Shown in pieces: positions 13,701 to 25,827 of a DNA stretch of 64,000 bases; the stretch's first letter is position 1, and each line of letters begins with the position of its first letter. The DNA comes from Mesaphorura yosii (Eukaryota > Arthropoda > Collembola > Poduromorpha > Tullbergiidae), in contig WIXG01000118.1 in NCBI GenBank assembly GCA_009869945.1, positions 1 through 64,000 on the forward strand, read 5' to 3'. The translations under genes were made by a program, and so were the position numbers. The notes beneath the pieces were generated by a model that ran no database searches, was not told where the DNA came from, and saw only the letters and a list, made by a program, of their open reading frames with translations.

Positions 13701-16700
13701 ACACTCGACTCAAGATTTCATTCACTATATCCCGTACAAGTTAATGATGGTACGTAAAAGTGTCATGGCTTTAATAATAAAAATATGCCATCGTTCTCGT
13801 ACTCCCAATGCACGGAAACGAAGACGGTAGTTTTTGTAGTGCATTGCAACATTCGCAGAGGATTTACAAATAAAACAGTCGACTTTTCAAAACATCTTTT
13901 CAGCCTCAGAAGAAAAGGAAAGATCAAAAGGCTGAGGAATGTACTTCTTGATTTTAAATACAGTTGCTTGTAGTCGTAGTTGTACGAATTATATTCACTT
14001 CGCTTGCAACCGGGAATGCGACTGCAAATACAAAATACGAGCACGAATGCGTAGTGACTACTATATTGATAAATTGTAACAATGGTACCGGTGCGGGTTC
14101 AGCCAGATGCTCATGAACAGAAACGCATCTCCCTACAGAATTGCATTGATTCAGAATAGAATTGGTATTGGGTCGCGTACGTCGGTCGGGATTCGTTTGA
14201 ACAAAATATGAATGAAATCTTGAGACTCTTAATAAACATCTGCAATACTTGAAGACAGGAAAAAGGAAGGCATCTTTTCAGTACAGAGCTCGTTCGAACG
14301 ATCGCTTGTGGATCAAGAATTGTACAATGCAGTGCAATGTCGAGCAGTGAAATATTTGGGTAACTGAACCGAGAAGATCAAGACTCATTTTCTTTGCGTG
14401 GTTACAGATTTATTGCAGGAGACCTGGCCTGGCTTCCACATCTGTGTCTGCTACGGAGAGTAATATCATAACGCTATTATGGATTTGGAGTCTGTTGAAT
14501 GCTTTAGATTTAAATTAGCTTTTGAATTATTAATGTTGACTTCCGAATAGCTCGATACAAGAATGATGCGCAAAGAATAAAGAAAATTAAAGACGCCAAT
14601 GACAAAATGTTAAAATGTGTTTATTACGGACACGCCATTATTTTAGTTAATTTTGTAGTTATCGTTTGGTGCGCTTTTCAGACAATATTCAGAAATTGCC
14701 AAAAATTGAAGCAGATATAATTCAAATAAGTTACACTAACGGCTAATAGCCCCATGATGGACTTGTATCACTCCGCTTGTTTGGTGTAGCATGTACCTGA
14801 GCCATTCATTGTCCGGCACAAAATTAAGAATTTTTGTACCCAAACATGAGGAACGAAATATGCGTCGATGTGGATGTGAGCGAGACGTTAACAATGTACC
14901 GAAATGCTCATAAATCCTGAAAATTCCCATCGCATTCTATGGGAGTGAGATTCCTCTCGTTGCTCTCTGGCTCGTCTTGAATGAAATTGAAAAATTGGTG
15001 TAGCCATAGATGAATTAGATGATGAAGTGAATATAAATGTGTTAGAGAAACACGGTCGGTGCATGTGCATAGGAGAAAGATGAAGATGAGAACGGGCTCA
15101 GGGCTCAATTCACATGCACACACAACACATAGCAAAGACTACGACTTTAAAAGTAGGTATTTGTTGGAATGATTATTTCATTTACTGATGATCCTAAACG
15201 AGGAAAGGCGAAAGAGGATGTTTATATTTTCCCCATATCTTTCAGTATTATGTAATCTTTTTCTACATCTATTATGATATTCACTTCCCTGCAAGCCACA
15301 TGCATCGTCTCGCTCTGCATGAGGGTGGTTTAAAAATGTTAGAATGAACTTCATCTCCGCCTTGGGGTTATTTTTTCAAGCAGCAAGCCTCAACAGCGGC
15401 AGCGGTAGCCAGCCATCCCATCAGTTTAAAATGTTTTGGTTCAGTTCAGCAACAAGTATGAAATTTATTGAAATGAGCCTGGGCAGGATTTGTGAATCTG
15501 CGCTTTTACACCAGGCACATCCTGCCCAACCCCCGCTTGACATTCTGAGAATCTGGTAATGAAATTAGGCGCAAGTGCTCAAGTGATTGATGTATGCAAA
15601 AAATACGTGTAATAATTACCTCGCACTCGAACAGATTTGATACCTGAGGCTGATCGGAATGACAGGACTTTAAATTCATTAGCCTGCACTTTCTGAAGTG
15701 TATTTCCGGAAAAGGCGAGACACAAGAGCAAAATGAGGGCAGAGGAGGGACAGATCATGGTCAAAGCTAAACGAAACGTATTTTTATGTTTGTTGGTTTG
15801 CTGCTCGTGCTCGTAACTTCCTGTCATGAGTTTATGATTGTGGGTCTACCATATACCATCTAACAGGTCTGGCAGTGGCATTTCATGACGAATGAATTAA
15901 GTCGTGTGCGTGGCTCCGAAATGAAAGACGACTCCACGATAGAACAATACGAAAATATCCAACTTCATGACGCCAATGATGAGAAAAATTCATGCCACAA
16001 GCAATAATTTCTATTTTTATTTCTTTTGCAGATCTTACAGAATCTGGGCAAAGTCGATCGCACAGCAGACGAAATATTTGACGATCATGTGAGTAACTTC
16101 AATAAACAACAATTTGCTGCCACAAGATTACAGAAGGAACTGAACAACTACATCCGTTGTATTCGAGGTAAGTACGCAGGCGCAGTCATCCGTCATAGTT
16201 CTAATTCTAGTTTTTAGCCTATTCGATGTCTGTTTAGTATTATTTACAAATTATTGATAAAAGAAAGCAAATAGCAAACGATCGAATTTCATGTTCACGT
16301 GTTCACGGAAGTTTACAGTCGTAATATGAACCTTTCAAATAACGCAATTGGTTATTAGAGATCAAATTTTCTCTTCACACTCCTCTTAACTGTGAAAACA
16401 CAGATGTATTTACTATTTACCATCAGGTTTAAGTCAAGTCCACGTTTTATTTGATTTCAAGCACAAAATGTGTGCACTGGCCAAGCAATTTTATTACTTA
16501 TTTATTCAAGTAAAGCTCGATTGGGATGATCGACCCTTCAAACGCAAATGCGCAGGCAAGCAGCGTTTTTTTGCAAAATGAATCAAAGCAATAAGCAAAA
16601 ATGTGACCGCACTGCACTGAGAACAAGTGGGATAGGTATTCAGTAGTTATTCATTCATTGATATTCAGGCACATGCGCCTGCAGCTGAGAAATTAATTGC

Positions 16701-19700
16701 AGAGTACGTATGTGAAAGGATTTTACAATTTACGTGGGACCAGAATCAAAGCCAAGCCAGGTATTGGGAATGCAATACCAATTCAGGGAAATGCCGTAGA
16801 ATTATTGCAAACTTTTTTTTACAATTGAAGTCGTTTAGTAAAAGTGGTCGTTTTTTAACTGTTTCGTTTAGCTTGCGCAGCCGCGAACAAATCACTCTTG
16901 GAAGCTGTGACCGATGTGTACGAGCCGGAATGGGGCGACAAGGACACACTCAGCGTTAATACGCAACAAGTGGAGATGCTGTGGAATGATTTTGCACATC
17001 GACTGGCCGAACAAGTTCTGATCCCGCTTAACACCTACCAGGTGAGCTTAATCTCGTCGCGTCATATTCATAATATCGACATCGAAGTGCACCGCGTGAG
17101 TGTGCGCAGTAAAACTCGCGACTCGTTATCGGATTTTACTAATGAGGTTTCTCAGAAACTGACAACGACCAGTTTTAAAGAAAATGTCGACTGCTGAGAA
17201 TACCAGAAGTCATTAACTCAGAATTCTAGCTTCCTTTCTAATTTGCTTCCTACGTGCACATTTTAGGAGTGCGCTCTTAATTCAATCACGTATTCAAGAT
17301 GAACGCATGAGATTCATAACTGCGGAGAATTTTCACCGTTGCGAGCAAAAATAGACTACTTTCGTATGCTGATTGCCGGCATCTTTCAATCAGCGTCTTT
17401 GGTAGTTTGCATTTTTAACAGACTCCGTTCAATATTTACGCTTATGCTCTTTATCTTTGCAGGGTCAATTCCCAGAGATGCGCAAGAAGATTGAGAAACG
17501 TGGTCGAAAGTTGGTGGACTTTGACGGAGAGCGTCACGCACTTCAGGCACTGCAATCGAACCCACGACGAGCTGAAGCAAAACTTTCGAGACAACGCGAA
17601 AATCTTGAGGCAGCCAAACGAACATATGAGGTTAATACGCGCAATAATAAAAATTCAAGAACAAAAGGCGATTTGCGCTTGCGCTGTTGACGTGTTTTTG
17701 TTTTGCAAAGTCAAATTAGCGAATGTTCATACGCGGCCTTTATAAGGATTTAGAGTGTTGAGTAATTGTAAATTGTAGACCAAAAGCTCGGTTGGGTCGA
17801 GCTAAAGATTTCATTTTCATACGAAAGGCGCAAGAGGAAGGGAGTTATTATCATGATTATTGTAATTACGATATCCATTTTATTACTGAGTCCTGCATTG
17901 TTATTATTGTTTATGACGGTGGACCGGCACTGAAGTCGGCGATAGGCGACAATTCTCTATTAAAATGGCAAATAGTGACGCCTGATATGCAGAAATAAGT
18001 GCAAATCATTCTGCATGAATCTTATCGGCGAGTTATCTTGATCGCTTGCATTGCAAATGCAAACTTTCCTTCGCACTTCAGCATTTCGCATTCGCAATTC
18101 GCTAGTATAATTTGAAAATATATCGCTGCGAAAAGTTTATGGTAAAAGTAAAGCCACATCCACGTGTAGGAGGCAAGATTTCGAGATTGTGTATAAATAT
18201 TTTGTTTTATGCCCTTCTTGAAGCTGAAATTGTGCAATAAACCGCCTACACAAACAAAGTTTTGCTGCACGTGAAAGTAATTGGCTATTGCGCATTGCAC
18301 AAGTAAATCTTGCGTACAAACAAGGCTCACGTAAAATATTTTCTAATATCTGGGCAGCAACTGCATATCCCAATGACATAAGACGATTAATGAATATTGA
18401 CCTCTTATTTTCGATGCTTGTTTTCCAGGTTTTGAACTCAGAGCTTCATGAGGAGCTTCCGGGACTGTATGGCTCTCGCATCGTGTTTCTCGTGAGTGCC
18501 ATGTCTACGCTGTTTGCATCAGAAAATATATTTCATTCAGAATCGGCAAAGGTAAGACAAGTTACTAAATTGCTCGAATTTTGCTTGCCAATGCATGTAA
18601 CACAATTTCAACTGTCTGGCAGATATTTCAGGAATTTGAAGGCGTCGTGGAGCGTTTGGCGAAGGAGAGTGCAAAGGGAACGTTAAATTTCAAATCATCC
18701 AACAATGCCATACTAAACAATCGAGATTCAATGAAAGACGGTAAGTTGTGTGTCTTTGTCTGGAATAGAACAGAACCATGTCGATAGTCAATTGACAACA
18801 TTTCCGACCACAAAGTGGAATCCGTGAATAGGCAATTGCCAATTCTGCGTGCTTGTGTTATTTGTCATTAACCACATGTAGCTTAGCCACGTAACAATGT
18901 ACAATGATTTGGTATTGCTCATGCTGGTTTTGTGCACGAGAATTTGCACGTGCAATATTTACTAACATGTTAACAACGTGGTGCTGTGTTTTTACTCGCC
19001 AGTCGCTACGCTACTTTAAATAGCCCGTCCAATTTGAGTTTGGACGTGGAAAGTAAATACAAAAGTACGAGTACGGCCTTGTCCCTCCGTATTTACTTAG
19101 CCATTAAGAATTTTATGCTGTGATAAGTGTGACTCGATTCTAAACAACCAAACATGCAATTGTGATTCCGACAACGCTGAAACAATACGCACACGCTAGC
19201 ATTTGTGTAACCCACCTTCCCATTCCATTTCTCACGGTTAATTTGGTGTTTAGCTTTGGCTGCGACGTTATGCACGTATTTACGTCGTAATTGAATTGCC
19301 ATTTCGCTGCTATTATGAGAATTGCGTGAATTTCCTTGCTGTGGCCTTGACTGACTGACTGAGTATTGCATTGCACAAAGCACCTGCATTTTCACATCGC
19401 AATCGTAAAGACGCGATGGAGACGGCGATGGTGACGTTAAAAAGCGATACCGAATGGGAGTTGATGTTGACATCTCATTTTGTGCATGCATGATTTATCC
19501 AACCTATTCTTATATTTTTCATTGCTTCTCGCTTTCGATTGTTGGGAACTGAGAGATTCACGATCACACATTAAAAAGCTGAAATTGCTACCTTTACTCG
19601 CTTAAATCACTTTTGTTACTACACCTTGACTATTAAACCTAAGCCTGTGATTAAGCTTCTATTTGTACGGGTTGGCTTTGTTATGTAATTTCGATTTCAT

Positions 19701-21564
19701 GCTTTGAATTATGACTTGGTGTGGTTCGAGGTAACATTTAATTAGCTTACGCAATCGGTCGCCATCCTTTTGAGGTCTGATCGTGGTCGTGACACCTTGC
19801 TACTGCTATTCGTTTTGTCTGCTTTACCTTTATGGCATCTGGCCTGAACGCGCAGATGCAGAGCATTAATCTTTCTGTAATCTGGTGCATGCTGCAAATT
19901 GCAAATGCAATTGATTGAATTCCTGTCAGAACCCCAATAACTCATTAATTCATAGGCGTACTAAAGGAGATGGCAACAACACCAGTTTGGTACTTGCTAT
20001 ACGGTTTTTAGCTTGTGGTTGGTTGTTTTGTACAATAGTCTACTATTTTATGATTTAATTCCATGCATGCTGTTTTGCTAATATGACTTACCCTCTGTTA
20101 CTTGTGTAATTGAATAGATAGCAAAGGTGAGAGGTCAACTCCAACTACACCTACGGTTAAAACGACAAAGCAGGTGGTCGCAGAGCTGGGTGGGTTTGAT
20201 AATGACAATGAGGCGGCCAGCATACCTCCTCATCGTCCTCCGCCCGTTACTCCGATAAAGAAAGGGCTTAAGAACCATATTTCTTCTTCGTCTGTCGCTC
20301 CTTCAACTTCTGCAGAGCCTCCCTCAGACCTTTCACTTTCCAACAATGCGACCACTCCCGACAAACGTGCAACTCCTGACCTTGACTCGATTAAAACGAC
20401 TAACCCTGCTGATACTGAGATGGTCACTGCTTCTGAGGCGAGTAGCCCGGCGAAGCACGTGGCTAATGGTGAAAGTGAAGAGAAGGCTGAGGCTACTGCT
20501 GTTGCTGTAAACGGGGACGCATTGCCCGCTAAAGATAATCCCACGACCACGGTGGTCAGCAGCATCGAGGCAGAGGCCAGCATTGCAGTAATTGCGGCTA
20601 CAACTACAGCTACAGCCGCTGAGGCACACGACAAAAAACACGAGCACCAGAATCACGGCCAAATTAATGGCAATGGAGATGATACTGATGAGAGTAAACA
20701 TGATGTCGTAGAAATGCCCATGTCGGCCTCAATCACAACAAATGGAGACAGACACAAGTTAAATGGACGCCACTCCTCTGGCGACTCACACCCGACTCGA
20801 GAACACGACGAAGAAACCGAGAAAGCCGAGGCGCATCGTGCAGAAAGCGTGAAGACGCCTGAGAAAATCATCAGCAACAGTATTTCTGCCAACGAGAATG
20901 CCGTTGTTAAACCTGCTAGCCCCACTAACAATCATTCCACTAGCAATTCCAACGCAACTACCCCGGCAACTGAGATTCCGAAAGAAGAGAAAGGTGAGTT
21001 GACACAAAATATGGGTCCGAAGAATCTCAATTGTAAATCTGTACATAATTTTTTTGCATGTGGATTTGTTTTCCATTGCCAAATTCTTTTGGTTTGGGTT
21101 TGAAGTTTACGATTTATAAATTAAAGCAAAGCGTGCATGCGTGCCAATTAACTACTAATTTAATGCAATAACATTCCACCAGAAGACCTTTCACGGAATA
21201 AACTCGGAACTTTCATCTCTCGGGATAAAAATTCAAAACACGCGTCGACCTGTCAATGTTGCTCCATTAAATTGGATTCGGATGATGATAATATTCTTTC
21301 TCTAGGTGTATTATATCGTGTCCGGGCCACATATCGATATCAGAAGGAGGACGATGACGAACTTTCATTCGACGCTGGCGAAATCATTCGAGTCATCGAA
21401 TACGACGATCCCGAGGAGCAGGTAATTGCCAATTGCCTTCTTGTCTTTCGCACATGTTAATGTCAATATTTGCGTTTCATTTTCAGGAGGAAGGTTGGCT
21501 GATGGGCGTCAAAGACAACGGTGAGAAAGGAATGTTTCCTGCCAATTTTACTCGACCAATTTAA
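4726..21564 (+). CDS. Amph: Amphiphysin/BIN1-type N-BAR and SH3 protein
   Basis: Nine exons: 4726-4794, 16032-16167, 16872-17041, 17463-17630, 18429-18551, 18623-18740, 20118-20993, 21183-21421 and 21487-21564. Together they give 658 aa, with all phases matching. The N-terminus has the amphipathic H0 helix ending GRAKEK, then [19 protein letters not shown], a near-diagnostic amphiphysin BAR block. BAR sequence continues through [15 protein letters not shown] and HEELPGLY to about residue 255. Residues about 262-553 are a Ser/Thr/Ala/Glu-rich linker with a PxxP-like [10 protein letters not shown] segment and no clathrin box that I can see. The SH3 domain (about 595-656) has an ALYDY-equivalent RATYRY, a DDDELSF acidic loop, GW and PANF. 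The protein senses and bends membranes; insect amphiphysin organises muscle T-tubules. The 658-aa length is near that of insect homologues. Identification is very secure; only the untranslated ends are unknown. Confidence 0.95.
4795..16031 (+). other. 11.2-kb first intron of amphiphysin
   Basis: The intron runs from GTAAGA after the H0-helix exon to TTTGCAG before the BAR exon. It is AT-rich and holds many short ORFs on both strands, none with a recognisable motif or a splice partner. I saw no tRNA, transposon ends or long tandem repeats. Its size is exceptional for this window, where other introns range from about 45 bp to 1.4 kb, so enhancers or alternative first exons are plausible but not visible. 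Confidence 0.7.
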
Positions 21565-24500
21565 AAACCGAAACGGAGGAACCAACACAACACAGCATGA
21601 TGGAAGAATCTTAGTATGAATGGACTCTAGCTACTGAATACTAATTACCCTACACCTGTGAATCTTCAAAAGCAATTAATTGTACTAAGTAGACTATATT
21701 TTGTCCGAGTATGTGAACTCTTTACTCTGTTATCTTTTAAACTAAGGAATATTTGACTTGCTGAAAGTGAAAATGAATATTGTGTAATTGTATCTGTTTT
21801 AAGGTCTATAATAGTGTATAATAGTATTCATATTAAGTTTATGTTACTTAAAAAGACTAACTGCAACAATATTTAAATAAGAAGTAGTTCTAACATTAAT
21901 TCTCGATCTTTTAAACGAAAGATCTTGTCAATACAAAAAAGGCCTCACACAAAATCTTAACGGTAATATCAAAGCAGCCAGCCAATGAACAAAGTGAACT
22001 GAATCTCTTCCAGAAACAGAAACAACGGATTGTGCCTTCCCTTAAGAAAGTATTTTCTACATTATACAAGAACCATCCATTTATACTAGACTACTTTAAA
22101 TATCAACACAGAAATTTGGAGCAGGTAATCTTAATCACAGTGCCAAATCCGATAAGGATCAAGAATCATAACGTATCAAAACAGTGGCTTGTGCCCGCAC
22201 TTTGAAGCTATGCAATTATGCGCTTACTGGAGTGAATGCCATATGGTTAATTGGGATTTAATTCTGACACTGGCAGCTAATTTAAGTATTAATCACGTAT
22301 TATGTTTTGTTACAATAATTCACCGTAGCCAATAAGCTAGCCCGCCCCAGCTTGAAGCTCAAGCTCAATCAATACGCGCCTTGTTGAACCAGCACGTGTA
22401 CTTATAATTTATTTAACTTGCTGCAGAATTGCAGAAGCTTATGTGCAGTGTAGAGCAATGATAGTTTTCATTTATTTAGCGCTAGTGTCACGCCATCGCC
22501 ACCATTATCAGTTAATCGAATCTATACTGTAGCCACAGCCAGCCAACCTTTTAGTTTTGCCGCAGCGTTGCTGTAAATAATAGATTACTTCTGCGTTTCG
22601 TTCTGCAGCCTGTATTTAGTTATTGATCGGCTTGATTTAGTTCGCTTCGCTGGCCAAATGCGTAAAGCGTAATCGTAATATTATTGTATTGAAACTAGTT
22701 GGAGATTTTAATTCATAGACTCACACGAGCAAGAATCATATACTTATCAGTACGTTAAGCAGAGACCATCGAGATGGTCCAATCTTATCTTAATTACGAT
22801 TACAAGACGCGCGTGGTTTGGTTTGGAGTATGGAATGGATGACAAATACAATAATAATTATGAAATTAAGCGTGCAGCATCGAGCAATTAGCGAGTAGCT
22901 TTCTTTTGTGTATAATAGAATGCATAGTTAATAGTTAGGCAAAATGAAGATAATAAAATTACGTTTACTTGTTTTGTCTTACAATTCTGCATATGCGGAG
23001 TTCATGGAAGGGGCACAACACTTTGCTCTTTACATCATTCACCTTTCATCATCAAGGACTCGACCTCGACATCAAATCAGGCATTGACTTGCGATCTGAC
23101 TTGGTTGTGACTCATCTCTGAAACTGAAACTTTATCGACTGCTCAAGGACATGCGAAAACGAAATACGAAACACAAGATGCGAGTAAACAGTGCAGTACA
23201 TAAAACACAAGTACGGATTGGAGTCAGAGTCTAGTCGCAATCTCACAATGAATGACAGCCAACCCAACACTCAACTCCTCGACTCGACTCCTGGATCGAC
23301 AGGAGAAAAAGAAAAGAGAAGTGAAGAGATGCGCGACTCGACTCGCGAGTCGAGTCGCGAGTGTGAGGATTGTGAAATGAACAACTGCAAGTGTGAAGAA
23401 AGGGTAAAATGATCTTGCACTGCACGTACTCCATTAATTCTTCTTCATCTGACTGTTTGCTATCGCTGCGTCTGTCTCTGACTGACTTGCGTCTTACTCT
23501 GCCCTGCCTGCGCTTTGGCTTTGGCTTTATCAGTCCGTGATTATCAGAGGGCAGGAGGGCAGGCATGTTGAGTCACTGACTTGGCTTAGCGGAGATGAAT
23601 TCTGCATGCGTTCTTTTTGCATTCTGCAAGCAAAGCATATCCATGGATGTATACTCGATGTAACAATTTCGTGTACCGTGCGTATAGCGAATTCAATTTC
23701 TGGTTAAGACCAGGCCGACCAAGACACGAACATGAAGAATGTAGAGTCAGTAGTAGATTCGAGATAAGCCTGCAGGAAAATTCTACGCGAAGTGCGAACG
23801 CGGACGCGATTGGCGAGTGTGAATGCGAATGCGAATGCAAGTCGGATCAAAACCATGCAAACCAAATCTAACCAACACCACCAAGACTGGCATCGTCGTC
23901 ACCGCGCCGTGCCGTGCCGCGCGCCACGTCGTGCCTGCCTGCTTTTGCTTGTGGCTGTGGTTTTGGCTTCGTCTTTGGCGTTGGTTCCACACTTTTTGTT
24001 TGAGTTCATTTCATTTCATTGCCGTGCCGTGCAGCCGCCGTCCGCGTCCGTCGTCGTCGTCGCTGAATGCGGCGCTCCGCTCACTCGCGCTGCGCTCCTC
24101 GCTTTACTCTTGACTGAGTTGACTTTCTCGTCTGAAAATAACCTTTTGTACATTTGGCACGGCACTGGCAGGCAGCAGGAACGCGTATTTCAATCCAAAT
24201 CCAAACCCAAACCAACGCAAAACGCAAACGCACCCATTCATGATAATATGCCTTCTGGGCGAAGGTATGCCTGCCTGCGTGATGGTCTCGGTCTCTCTTT
24301 CTCTCCGTCCTGTGCTCAGGACACACACAATGGTATTGGGATTCTTTCAGAGCGTGACATGAAAAGAAAGGAGCCTGTCTGTTGAATGCGAGTGCGAGCG
24401 GAGCGAGTGAGTCTCGCGTCAAGAGCACAAGAGTGTAAGCACGGCAGAGGCAAATGAATCCCAAACCCGCAGCCGTAGCCGTGGCCGTGGCGCAGATTCG

Positions 24501-24950
24501 GTCGGTCGGTCGCTTGTAAACCCTTTTTACTTTACTCGCCTTTGCTTCTCTGCTGCCTCTGAAACTCAACTCAAGAGCGAGAACCGAACCAAACGAAACT
24601 CCAAAAATGTGGTGAAGCTGAAGCTTTACTTGACTTGTACTTGGTTTTGGCCTGGCTCTTGGCTACTACTGTGCTGGTTAGCTTAGCTATGTTTCTCGTT
24701 TCTATCTCCTTCCCTTTCGTACACAACACAGGACACAGTGGAGCGAAGGACAATAATAAAACGGCAGTAGTGGAGAGAGCCAATAGCCAATGTACAATGC
24801 TAGTGTGAGCTGTGGACGGATAATGCGGATTGTTAAGTGTTGAATACTCACTAAGCTAATTTACTCACGCCAAGCCAAGCCGGAGCAGGCTCACCGCGAT
24901 CATTGTTTAAATTAATTGACTTCCAACCGAAGAAAGTGCAAGTGGTCAGA
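21565..24950. other. Intergenic: amphiphysin 3' flank and upstream of the RING-IBR gene
   Basis: No gene was recognised. The first several hundred bases are AT-rich and probably 3' UTR. From about 23,780 to 24,560 the sequence turns GC- and CpG-rich with short repeats (GCGAATGC, GCCGTGCC), and ORFs of up to 197 codons occur in several frames on both strands. That pattern reflects composition and shows no domain. A 28-bp perfect palindrome lies at 23332-23359. Confidence 0.5.
23332..23359. repeat. 28-bp perfect palindrome built from CGACTC/GAGTCG
   Basis: The sequence CGCGACTCGACTCG is followed directly by its exact reverse complement, with no spacer. It lies in a short tract rich in GACTC motifs (about 23,275-23,360). 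It could extrude as a cruciform or fold as a hairpin in RNA; no function is implied. Confidence 0.85.
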
Positions 24951-25016
24951 CTCGACACACGAACGCAGTGCAAGTGCAGTGCGTCGGAACGACGTAGCTA
25001 TTATATTATACATTCG

Positions 25017-25796
25017 GTAAGTAATTAAGCTTATTAATTGACTCGCGACCGTTTCTGCATGCGTAATGACCTGTCAATTGACGAGTCTTGTTTACATTTT
25101 GACCGTGGCTGTGAATAGGATTTGCATTTATTAAAAATCACATTTTGCAATCTGCGAGCCTATTGTCTGATAAATCTGCCGGGAATACAAAAGCCAAAGC
25201 CGTAATTGTGGCGCGTGAGGATTAAGCGCGCCTAACAACTCTATGTGCACGGCAGTAATAATAATGCGGTAGTATTTGCAATTGCAATTGCACATTTTAA
25301 CAATGTAAACGCTAAAACGACATTCAGAACGCAGAAAGAGGACATGCAAGTGTAGTTTCAAGTTCCATTTAATGCTTCGTTCATGTCAAGTTAAACGGCG
25401 GAGCTTTGTTCACGGTGATGGCTGTGTTCTCTGGTATTACTTTCTCAGAAAGTATTACGAGAAAATGATTACGCCATTCCCATGCCAATTTCAATGATTT
25501 GCCCTTTTTACAGTTCTTGCATGCTGTTTTCTAAACGGGAGACGCAGACCTGATTTTATGAAACGAGTACAACAATTAATGGAAATTAGAAACTCAAACG
25601 GAAACGGAAATTAGTCGTCCAGTCAGTCTGAAGCTGAAGCCTGGTATTGCAACTGCAAGCAACTGAAAAAAATTCTTAGCACTTTCATTTACTTTCTCAT
25701 TAAAGGTACGCATGGGACATGAAAATGTCTAAACGACACTGGCAGTAAATGTAAATGTCAATGAGTATCGTGAATGATTCTAATCTTGTCTTTCAG
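25017..25796 (+). other. Probable 5'-UTR intron of the RING-IBR gene
   Basis: A good donor (CATTCG then GTAAGT) at 25017 pairs with a pyrimidine-rich acceptor (CTTTCAG) ending at 25796, 31 bases before the start codon. This suggests a non-coding first exon ending at 25016. It is inferred from consensus only. Confidence 0.45.
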
Positions 25797-25827
25797 TAGT
25801 CAACCGAAGTACAAATTGAATCTGATA

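Noticed and set aside
4795-16031. Nested genes, tRNAs or transposons in the big amphiphysin intron
   Set aside because: I looked for tRNA box motifs, terminal inverted repeats and domain-bearing ORFs by eye and found none I can support; a tRNAscan and repeat search would be decisive.
20174-21103. 309-codon ORF taken as a separate gene
   Set aside because: It is the large linker exon of amphiphysin plus its retained intron; donor GTGAGT at 20994 and exact phase connect it to the SH3 exons.
23792-24569. Overlapping ORFs of 197 aa (+) and 162 aa (-)
   Set aside because: They lie in a CpG-rich repetitive block where stop codons are rare in several frames; low-complexity translations and no splice or domain support.
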